Shown here one piece after another: positions 6,911-14,600 of a stretch of 16,681 nt of DNA. The stretch comes from Actinomycetota bacterium (GTDB lineage: Bacteria > Actinomycetota > Acidimicrobiia > IMCC26256 > PALSA-610), in contig SXJQ01000242.1 in assembly GCA_005779345.1 (NCBI GenBank), forward strand, positions 1 to 16,681. Direction: 5' to 3'. The stretch's first letter is position 1. Each line of letters begins with the position of its first letter. A program made the translations under genes and the position numbers. The notes beneath the pieces are model-generated. The model was not told where the DNA came from. It saw nothing but the letters and a program-made list of their open reading frames with translations, and did no database searches.

Positions 6911-8482
6911 TCAGCGAACGATCGTGATCGACGTCGACGCCGTCGTCGGCGCGGCTGCGCTCGGCGACGTGATCGACACCGTGATCGTCTCCGACCCCGG
7001 CACGCGGCCGCTCGACAACGAGGCGACGAAGCGGTTGCGGCGCGCGTCGTACCGCATGCAGGTCGGGGCGAGTTCCTTGACGCCGGTGGCCGACACGAAC
7101 ACGCGGCACGCGGTGGGGGAGACGAGCGCTGCCGCCTCGGCGTCGGAAACGAGCGCGCCCGTCGAGTCGGAGACCTGCGCGCGCACCGTGATGGTGCGGC
7201 GCGTGCGCACGATGCTGCCCGGCGCCGGCGACACGATCGTGGGCACGAGCGCGGGCGGCGTCGCGTTCAACAGGACCGAGACGGTGCCTGCCGTCGCGTG
7301 GGTCACGACGGCGTCGCTCCTGCCATCGGCGTCGACATCGGCGAATGCGACGTCGACCGGCCCGGCGGACCCGGTCGTGAACGCCGTCGGCGCGCCGACG
7401 CTCCCGTCGCCGTTGCCCGCGAGTACCGCGAGCGTCCCCGAGAGATTGTTGATCACGCCGACGTCGAGCGCGCCGTCGCTCGTGAGGTCGGCGAGCGCGA
7501 TCCCCGCCGTCGTCTGGCCACCCGACGAGACAGTCGACGACGCGGCGAAGCCTCCGAGCCCGTTGGCGCGCAGGATGGTGAACGTGCCGCCGAGGCTGAC
7601 GTTGCTCACGACCACGTCGTCGAAGCCGTCGGCGTCGAGGTCGCCGAAGGCGATCGAGTGGGGGTGGGCTCCGCCCGAGCTCACCGTGCCGCTGGGTGTG
7701 AACGTGCCGTCGGCGGCGCCGACGAAGGTCGACACGGCGCCGGCGGTGCCGCGCGACGCGACCGCGAGGTCGGCGTCGGCGTCGCCGTCGAGGTCACCGG
7801 TCGCGAGCGAGAACGGGTGCGACCCGACGTAGCCGACGGGGTAGGTCGTCGCCGCGGCGAATCCGCCGTCGCCGAGCCCGCGCAGCACGCTCAGCGTGCC
7901 CGACCCGTAGTTGGCGGTCGCGAGGTCGATGATGCCGTCGCCGTCGAGGTGCGCGGCGACGACGTCGAACGGGACGCTTCCGCCGGTCGGGACCGCGCTC
8001 GGCGGAGCGAGCGCGCCGGTGCCGAGACCCATCAGCACCTGAACGGTCCCGGAGCCGTCGGCGACGACGACATCGATCGAGCCGTCGGCGTCGAGGTCGG
8101 CGGTGGCGATCGCCTCGGGTCCGGAACCGCCCGTCGGGAATGTCGTCGGCGCGAGGAGGGAGCCGTCGCCTGCGCCGAGCATCACGTCGACCGAACCTGC
8201 CGCGTAGTCCGCGGTGACGACGTCGGCCGAGCCGTCGCCGTTCAGGTCGGCGATCGCTGCGCCGATCGTGGCGGTTCCGCTCGTCGCGGTGATCACCGGC
8301 GGTGCGAACTGCGGCGCCACGGCGATCGCGCCGGCGGGCGACGCCGTCCCGGTTGCTACGCCCGCGGTCGCGATCACCAGCACGCCGAGCCCGCGCGACC
8401 AGCCGCGCCGCGCGCGCCACAGGGCGCTCGGGGTGTCGTCCGCAGTGACGAATGCTCGTTGCGACCGTTGCGACGTGCTCAT
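6911..8482 (-). CDS. Exported FG-GAP/VCBS seven-repeat beta-propeller protein
   Basis: This predicted secreted protein of 523 residues has a signal region with basic residues RARRGWSR (23-30) followed by a hydrophobic stretch and a likely cleavage near ASPAGA (47-52). Seven acidic Ca-binding-type loops follow at about 50-residue spacing: DLNGDGSAD (79-87), DLDADGSID, HLDGDGIID, DLDGDADAD, DLDADGFDD, DLTSDGALD and DVDADGRSD (382-390). Seven copies are enough to close an integrin-alpha-like propeller. From about residue 410 there is an Ig-like domain with C459 and C475, which may form a disulfide. Such proteins bind surfaces or ligands outside the cell; the partner here is unknown. The ATG is supported by AGGAG six bases upstream. 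It is on the same strand as the permease but probably transcribed separately. Confidence 0.85.
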   Translation of the reverse strand: MSTSQRSQRAFVTADDTPSALWRARRGWSRGLGVLVIATAGVATGTASPAGAIAVAPQFAPPVITATSGTATIGAAIADLNGDGSADVVTADYAAGSVDVMLGAGDGSLLAPTTFPTGGSGPEAIATADLDADGSIDVVVADGSGTVQVLMGLGTGALAPPSAVPTGGSVPFDVVAAHLDGDGIIDLATANYGSGTLSVLRGLGDGGFAAATTYPVGYVGSHPFSLATGDLDGDADADLAVASRGTAGAVSTFVGAADGTFTPSGTVSSGGAHPHSIAFGDLDADGFDDVVVSNVSLGGTFTILRANGLGGFAASSTVSSGGQTTAGIALADLTSDGALDVGVINNLSGTLAVLAGNGDGSVGAPTAFTTGSAGPVDVAFADVDADGRSDAVVTHATAGTVSVLLNATPPALVPTIVSPAPGSIVRTRRTITVRAQVSDSTGALVSDAEAAALVSPTACRVFVSATGVKELAPTCMRYDARRNRFVASLSSGRVPGSETITVSITSPSAAAPTTASTSITIVR

Positions 8483-8522
8483 CTCGTGCTCCTCGAGGTC
8501 GGGCCGAATCCCGGTGGGCCCG

Positions 8523-8528
8523 AACCTA
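8523..8528 (-). promoter_or_regulatory. -10-like box for the FG-GAP gene
   Basis: TAGGTT on the minus strand fits TANNNT. Transcription would start near 8516, giving a leader of about 34 bases containing the AGGAG site. No good -35 is visible. Confidence 0.3.
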
Positions 8529-8559
8529 GAGATGCGCGTTGCCGGATTCGGCGAGTGCC

Positions 8560-8579
8560 CGTCCAAGACGCGTCCAAGA
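8560..8579. promoter_or_regulatory. Direct repeat with 11-base period in the divergent region
   Basis: The 9-mer CGTCCAAGA occurs at 8560-8568 and 8571-8579, one helical turn apart, between the divergent FG-GAP and proS promoters. Direct repeats at 11-base spacing are the usual target form of OmpR/PhoP-type response regulators, which is why this is listed. No cognate regulator is in the window, and chance is possible with a single pair. Confidence 0.3.
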
Positions 8580-8629
8580 GTCGCCGCGCCCTGCGATGGG
8601 TACTGCCGCCTGCGGGCCGGGCTCGTCGC

Positions 8630-8635
8630 TAGCCT
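8630..8635 (+). promoter_or_regulatory. -10 box of a leaderless proS promoter
   Basis: TAGCCT fits TANNNT and is followed by exactly six bases and then the ATG at 8642, so transcription would start at the A of the start codon. No Shine-Dalgarno sequence is present upstream of proS, as expected for a leaderless mRNA. The -35 region is not consensus-like. Confidence 0.45.
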
Positions 8636-8641
8636 CCGGCG

Positions 8642-10351
8642 ATGCGCATGTCTCGACTCTTCCTCCGAACGTTGCGCGACGCCCCGGCCGATGCCGACGT
8701 CGAGAGCCAACGACTCCTCGTGCGCGGCGGGTACATCCGCAAGGTCGCGGCGGGCATCTTCTCGTGGTTGCCGCTCGGCGCGCGAGTGCTCCGCAACGTC
8801 GAGCGGATCGTGCGCGAGGAGATGGATGCCGCAGGCGCCCAGGAGCTGGTCCTGCCGATCATCCAACCGCTCGAGCTTTGGCAGGAGAGCGGTCGCGACG
8901 ACCTCTACGGGCCGCTGATGTTCCGGCTCCACGACCGCAAGGACACCGGCTTCTGTCTCGCGCCGACCGCGGAGGAGGTCGTGACGGCCGCCGTGCGCGG
9001 TGAATACTCGAGCTACCGCGACCTACCCGTCAACCTGTATCAGATCCAATGGAAGTACCGCGACGAGTTGCGCCCGCGGTTCGGGCTGTTGCGCGGTCGC
9101 GAGTTCTTGATGAAGGACGGGTACAGCTTCGACACCGACCTCGATGGCCTGCGCGCGAGCTACCAGGCGATGTTCGACGCGTACACGCGGGTCTTCACCC
9201 GCTGCGGACTCACCTTTCGCCCGGTCGAGGGCGAGGCCGGCGAGATCGGCGGCGACATCAACCACGAGTTCATGGCCGTGGCGGCGGTCGGCGAAGACGA
9301 CTTCGTGTGGTGCCGTTCGTGCGACTACGCCGCGAACGTCGAGGTCGCGACCCGTCGCGACGCGCACGCCCGTGCGGCCGAGGTCGCCGATGCGGCCCGA
9401 CCGGCCCCCGAGTCGTTGCACACCCCCGGCATGCCGGGCATCGCGATCGTGGCGCAGCATCTCGGCACCACCGACGACCAACTCCTGAAGTGCTTCGCGT
9501 TCGACGTCGGGGGCCGGCTCGGCCTCGCCCGGGTGCCCGGCGACCGCGAGGTCAACGAGTTCGCGCTGGCGCGCGCGGTGGCGCCGGAGGCGATGCGCGT
9601 CTTCACCGACGACGACTTCGCGGCCCGCCCCGGACTCCCCAAGGGATACATCGGTCCGCATCATCCCTCGGTCGAACTCGTCGTCGCGGACCCCGCGATC
9701 GACGCCGCGCACGGTTGGGTGACCGGTGCCAACGAGGTCGACCACCACGCCGCGAACGTCTGGTTCGGGCGCGACTTCCGTGTCGACGTGTGGGCGCCGA
9801 TCGCGACGGTCGCGTCGGGCGATCCGTGCCCGCAATGCGACCAGGTCCTGTCGGTCGATCGCGGCATCGAGGTCGGTCAGGTGTTCCAGATCGGCACGAA
9901 GTACTCCGAGAAGCTGGGCGCGCTCTACACCGACGAGCACGGTGCGCAACACCCGATGGTCATGGGGTGCTACGGGATCGGCGTGTCGCGTGTCGTTGCC
10001 GCGATCGTGGAGGAGCACCACGACGAACACGGCATCTGTTGGCCCGCGGCGATCGCGCCGTACGCGGTCCACCTCGTCGCGCTCGCCGGCCGCGGCGAGG
10101 CGGCGGGCGAGGTGCGTGCGACCGCCGACCGCATCTACGAGGCGCTGCGCGCAGCCGGCGTCGACGTGCTCTACGACGATCGCGACGCGAGCCCGGGCGT
10201 CAAGTTCGCCGACGCCGATCTGCTCGGGATGCCCGTGCAGCTCACGGTCGGTGCGAAGGGGATCGCCCGAGGAATCGTCGAGCGCAAGGTGCGTGCGACG
10301 GGCGAGCGCGACGAGTTGGCGCTGGCCGGCGTGGTCGGCGCTTGCACATGA
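8642..10351 (+). CDS. proS: Prolyl-tRNA synthetase, bacterial type with editing domain
   Basis: This 569-residue class II synthetase charges tRNA-Pro with proline in the cytoplasm. Motif 1 lies around 55-76 (REEMDAAGAQELVLPIIQP). The ATP-site loop PTAEE is at 108-112, motif 2 is RGREFLMKDGYSF (151-163) and motif 3 is GCYGIGVSR (442-450). Between motifs 2 and 3 sits the YbaK-like INS domain (about 225-395), with LLKCFAF (K283), GYIGPHHP (335-342) and GANEVDHH (362-369), which deacylates Ala-tRNA-Pro. The C-terminal anticodon-binding domain includes DDRDASPGVKF (512-522). Length and order match the E. coli-type enzyme. The first ATG (8642) is preferred because of the leaderless promoter spacing; a second in-frame ATG lies at 8648. 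It overlaps the ligase gene by four bases. Confidence 0.96.
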   Translation: MRMSRLFLRTLRDAPADADVESQRLLVRGGYIRKVAAGIFSWLPLGARVLRNVERIVREEMDAAGAQELVLPIIQPLELWQESGRDDLYGPLMFRLHDRKDTGFCLAPTAEEVVTAAVRGEYSSYRDLPVNLYQIQWKYRDELRPRFGLLRGREFLMKDGYSFDTDLDGLRASYQAMFDAYTRVFTRCGLTFRPVEGEAGEIGGDINHEFMAVAAVGEDDFVWCRSCDYAANVEVATRRDAHARAAEVADAARPAPESLHTPGMPGIAIVAQHLGTTDDQLLKCFAFDVGGRLGLARVPGDREVNEFALARAVAPEAMRVFTDDDFAARPGLPKGYIGPHHPSVELVVADPAIDAAHGWVTGANEVDHHAANVWFGRDFRVDVWAPIATVASGDPCPQCDQVLSVDRGIEVGQVFQIGTKYSEKLGALYTDEHGAQHPMVMGCYGIGVSRVVAAIVEEHHDEHGICWPAAIAPYAVHLVALAGRGEAAGEVRATADRIYEALRAAGVDVLYDDRDASPGVKFADADLLGMPVQLTVGAKGIARGIVERKVRATGERDELALAGVVGACT

Positions 10352-11481
10352 CGTTCCCGATCGCGCCGCCGATCGACCCGATGCTCGCGAAACTCACGCG
10401 CGAACTCCCGACGACCGGCGCCATGTCGTTCGAACCGAAATGGGACGGCTTCCGTTGTCTCGTGTTCCGCTCCGGCGACGATCTCTACCTGCAGAGCCGC
10501 AACGCCAAGCCGCTGCTGCGTTACTTCCCCGAGCTGCGCGCGCCCCTGCTCGCGAACCTCCCCGACCGCTGCGTCGTCGACGGCGAACTCGTGATCATGG
10601 GGGAGCGCGGACTCGATTTCGACGCGCTCCAGTTGCGGCAGCACCCGGCTGAGTCGCGGGTCCGCAAGCTCGCGGCCGAGATCCCCGCGAGCTACGTCGC
10701 CTTCGACCTGCTCGCGGTCGGCGACGACGTGCTGCTCGATGTGCCGTTCGGACCGCGACGCGCCCGCCTCGAGGCCGAGCTCGGTGCGGTCGAGCCACCG
10801 GTGCACCTCACCCCGGCGACGCTCGATGTCGCCGTCGCCGCCGACTGGTTCCGCCGCTTCGAGGGCGCCGGCTTCGACGGCGTCGTCGGCAAGCCCCTCG
10901 CCGGCCGGTACGAACCGGGCAAGCGCACCCTGGTGAAGCTCAAGCACGAGCGCACCTGCGACTGCGTCGTGGCGGGATTCCGCGTCCACAAGGACGGCGC
11001 CGGCGTCGGTTCGTTGCTGCTCGGCCTGCACGACGACGAAGGACACCTGCACCACGTCGGGGTCGCCTCGAGCCTCGACGCGACGACGCGGAGCCGCCTC
11101 GTCGACGTGCTCGAGCCGCTCCGCGCCGACGCGCTCGACGCGCACCCATGGCGCGACTGGGCAGCCGCGGCACGGCCCGATGCTGCGCGCCCCGATGCCG
11201 GCGAAGCCACGTCGGGGAAGCCCGATCAGCGCATGCCCGGCGGGCCGAGCCGCTGGAACGCCACCAAGGACCTGTCGTGGGAGCCGCTCCGGATCGAACT
11301 CGTGGCCGAGGTCGCGTACGAGGGGCTGTTGAGCGGCCGGTTCCGGCACAACGCGCGCCTGCGCGCGCTGCGCCCCGACCGCGACCCGGCGTCGTGCACG
11401 TACGGTCAACTCGAAGTCGTCGCGCCCGCCGAGTTGCGCGCGGTGTTCGGTGCGACCGAGTCGTCGCCCGACGAACGGTGA
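10348..11481 (+). CDS. ATP-dependent DNA ligase, LigC-like
   Basis: This 377-residue stand-alone ligase would seal nicks in DNA in an auxiliary repair pathway. Motif I is EPKWDGFR (29-36) with adenylated lysine K31. GELVIMG (79-85) looks like motif III, YVAFDLL (116-122) like motif IIIa, FDGVVGK (176-182) like motif IV and LVKLKH (195-200) like motif V. An OB-fold follows and ends with GRFRHNARLRALRPDRDP (330-347). The lack of polymerase or nuclease domains and the SRWNATKDLSWEPLR pattern resemble actinobacterial LigC rather than LigB or LigD. Residues 272-296 are a low-complexity linker with two RPDA copies. The ATG overlaps the proS stop (ATGA) and has no ribosome-binding site, so it is likely translated by coupling. 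No Ku or polymerase/nuclease partner is in the window. Confidence 0.9.
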   Translation: MTFPIAPPIDPMLAKLTRELPTTGAMSFEPKWDGFRCLVFRSGDDLYLQSRNAKPLLRYFPELRAPLLANLPDRCVVDGELVIMGERGLDFDALQLRQHPAESRVRKLAAEIPASYVAFDLLAVGDDVLLDVPFGPRRARLEAELGAVEPPVHLTPATLDVAVAADWFRRFEGAGFDGVVGKPLAGRYEPGKRTLVKLKHERTCDCVVAGFRVHKDGAGVGSLLLGLHDDEGHLHHVGVASSLDATTRSRLVDVLEPLRADALDAHPWRDWAAAARPDAARPDAGEATSGKPDQRMPGGPSRWNATKDLSWEPLRIELVAEVAYEGLLSGRFRHNARLRALRPDRDPASCTYGQLEVVAPAELRAVFGATESSPDER

Positions 11482-11569
11482 CGAATCGGCCAGCAGCGAT
11501 CCCGAGGATTGGCCCTTCGGTGGTGCCCGAATTGAGCCGATCGACCTGTCGAGTGGCCGAATGAACGGT

Positions 11570-11575
11570 TAGCCT
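11570..11575 (+). promoter_or_regulatory. -10-like box upstream of the giant secreted protein gene
   Basis: TAGCCT, the same hexamer as in the proS promoter, lies about 100 bases before the ATG pair. Transcription would begin near 11582. No clear terminator separates it from the ligase gene, so read-through remains possible. The rest of the 196-base gap holds a possible short reading frame (see findings) and no RNA gene I can see. Confidence 0.3.
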
Positions 11576-11677
11576 GTCGGTTCGGGTGGAGGAGCCGGAC
11601 CGATCGCGGGTGCATGCTGGCGCACCGCGACCGAGCTTGTGGGACGTGCGCTTGCGCGACGTGGGTTGGAGAACATG

Positions 11678-14600
11678 ATGTTGGACCGCAACGGCCTCGT
11701 GGCACGTTGGTTCGCGACCGGGGTCGTGGCGACCCTGCTCTCGGCCGGTCTTGCGGCCGGATTCGATCGAGTGGTGCCCGCGTCGGCCACGACGCCGCCG
11801 CTCGACGGGCTCACCGAGGAGACGGCGGCGCCGTCGTGCTGGTCGATCGCGCAGAACTACCCGGCGAGCCCCGACGGCATCTACTGGCTGCGCACCAACA
11901 CACTTCCCCAGCCCGAACAGTTCTACTGCGATCAGACGACCTCGGGCGGCGGCTGGGTGCTCATCGGCCGGGGTCGCGAAGGCTGGAGCTTCCCGCACCA
12001 GGGGCAGGGTTCGGCGAGCACGCTGCGTTCCATCATCACCGGGCCCGACGCCTTCGCCCCGAACTCCCTGCCGACCGACACCGTGAACGGGCTCCTGAAC
12101 GGCGGCCGCACCGACGCTCTCCCCGACGGGATCCGCGTGCGCCGAGCCTCGAACCCGACGGGAACGTCGTGGCAGGAGGTGCGCTTCACCCCGATCGCGA
12201 CCGACGACTTCACGTGGGCGTTCGGCGGGGGGATCCGCCTGAGCTCGATCTCCTTCGACGGTGCGGTCACGAACCTCGCGCCCTCGTACTACCGCACCAA
12301 CACCACCGCGAACACCCAGATCTCCAACGGCACGACGCGCATCTTCACGTACCCGTCGTCGAGCCACAATTACGAGGCGGGCTTCTCGTTCGGCAACGCC
12401 GTGAACAACGGTTCCAACAACTCCACGTCGTACCTGTGGGAGTACTCCGGCGAGAACAACGCCATCCCGTTCGCGCAGGTCTACCTGCGTCCGCAGATCT
12501 CCGAGGCCGACCTCGCCGCGAACGCGACGTTCGCCCCCGACACCGGCACCGCGGCCACGACCGTGCGCGCGATGCCCGACGGGCTCAACCCGGCAACGCT
12601 CGACGCCGGCGTGACCGGGTACAGCGACGGAGCGGCGATCACCACGCTCGATTCCCACGTCACCGCGTTCGCGGAGATCGGTGACACGATCTATGTCGGC
12701 GGCAAGTTCACCGACGTCAAGACCGGGATCGCGGGAGCGACCACCTCCCAGCCGTACCTCGCCGCGTTCGACCGCGACACCGGCGCGTTCCTCCCTGGAT
12801 TCGCGCCCGTCGTCAACGGGCCGGTGTGGGAGCTCAAGTCGGCGCCCGACGACAGCAAGCTGTTCGTGGGCGGTGAGTTCACGAGCATCAACGGCCAGCC
12901 CAACACGCAGGCGCTCGCCGCGCTCGATCCCAGCACGGGCGCGCCGCTCAGCAGTTGGGTCGGTTCCGCGTACCGCCCGAGCGGCGCCTACGACGTGCGC
13001 GCGATGGACATCCAGGGCACCTGGCTCTACGTGTCGGGCAACTTCACCCGTTCAGTGGGCGGCGTCGGTGCGCAGTTCACCGGCCCGATTACCAACAGCC
13101 GCCTGGCGCGCTACCGGCTCAGCGACGGACGCCCCGACGGTGGCTGGAAGCCGAGCATCGAGAGCGCGGCGCAAGACCTCGACGTCAGCGATCAGGGCGA
13201 CCGTGTGTACATCGTCGGCCTGTTCCGCAAGCTCGGCGGGGTCACGCTCGTTCCCTCGCGCTTCGCGATCCTCGACACGATCACCGGTGCCGCGGTTCCC
13301 GGCCTCGGTTCGTACCAGCCCAACTCCGAGAGCGAGTGGCTGAACACCGTGCTCGAGGTCGGCGACAAGGTCTACGTCGGCGGGTCGCAGCACATCCTCG
13401 ACCAGTACGACCGCGCGACGTTCGCGTTCGAGCGCACGCACGAGACCAAGCAGGGTGGCGACTTCCAGGCACTCGCCCACGACACCGAACTCGACCTGTT
13501 GTACGGCGCGTGCCACTGCAACAACTGGATCTACCAGGACACCAAGACCTGGACCGACCCGCAGGACTACACCGAGACGAACCCGATCAACTTCATCGGC
13601 GGCTTCGACCTCACCGACAACATGGAGGAGGTCCCCGAGTTCAGCCCGACCGGCTTCGACTCGACCGGCTCCGGCGGCGAGGGGCCCTGGGAGATGCTCG
13701 TCGACTCACAACACTGCCTGTGGGCCGGTGGCGATCTGTTGCGCGACGGCGGGACCGCTGCCTCGTTCTACGGCGGTTTCGTGAAGTTCTGCCCGCGCGA
13801 CACGACGGCGCCGACGATTCCGTCGAGTCCGCAGGCGAGCGTTGCGGTCAACAACGTGACGTTGTCGTGGGGTGCGTCGAGCGACGGCGGCATCGGCACC
13901 GTGAAGTACGAGGTGCTGCGCGACGACCCGGTCTTCGGCTCGATCGTCATCGGCTCCACCTACACGAACTCGTTCCTCGACACCTCGGTCGTCGGGCCGA
14001 CCCGCTACTTCGTACGGGCCATCGACCAGACCGGCAACCGGTCGGCGAGCACCGGCGTCATCGTCGTGTCGCCGCCGCCACCTGCGGTCGCGACGATCGT
14101 CGCCGCGGGGAGCACGTGGTCGTACCTCGACACGGGCGCGAACCTCGGCACCACCTGGCGCTCGGTTGCCTACGACGCGTCGTCGTGGCCGACCGGGCCC
14201 GCGCAACTCGGCTGGGGCGACGGCGACGAGGCGACCGTCGTCGGGGCGACCCCGATCACGCACTACTTCCGTCACCACTTCCAGGTGATCGACCCGAGTA
14301 TCCACAAGACGGTCACGGTTCGGCTCCTGCGCGACGACGGCGCGGTCGTGTACGTGAACGGCATCGAGGTGGTCCGCGACAACCTGCCGTTGGGCACGGT
14401 GACCTCGTCGACCCTCGCGGCGGGCTTCGTTTCGGGGGCCCAGGAGACGACCTTCTACGAGTACTCGATCCCGGGGAGCCTGCTCCACGAGGGCGACAAC
14501 GTCGTGGCCGTCGAGTTGCACCAGGGCGGCGCGAGCAATGGTGACGGCTCGTTCGATCTCGAGCTGTTGGGCCGCGGCGCGTCGGAGGGCAACGCCCCGA

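Noticed and set aside
6876..7109. N-terminal extension of the permease
   Set aside because: It would be read in another frame through the 3' end of the FG-GAP gene and is Arg-rich with no similarity to the family. The ATG at 6875 has a nearby -10 box.
8483..8932. Upstream extension of the FG-GAP gene across the proS start
   Set aside because: It would place the signal peptide deep inside the protein and overlap proS antisense. AGGAG before the ATG at 8482 decides the start.
9049..10347. Long frame upstream of and continuous with the ligase
   Set aside because: It is an alternative frame of proS with Arg-rich composition. The ligase family start is at 10348.
11487..11514. GGCCA...TGGCC inverted repeat after the ligase, as a terminator
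   Set aside because: The stem is only 5 bp with a long loop and no T-tract, so it is not a supportable terminator.
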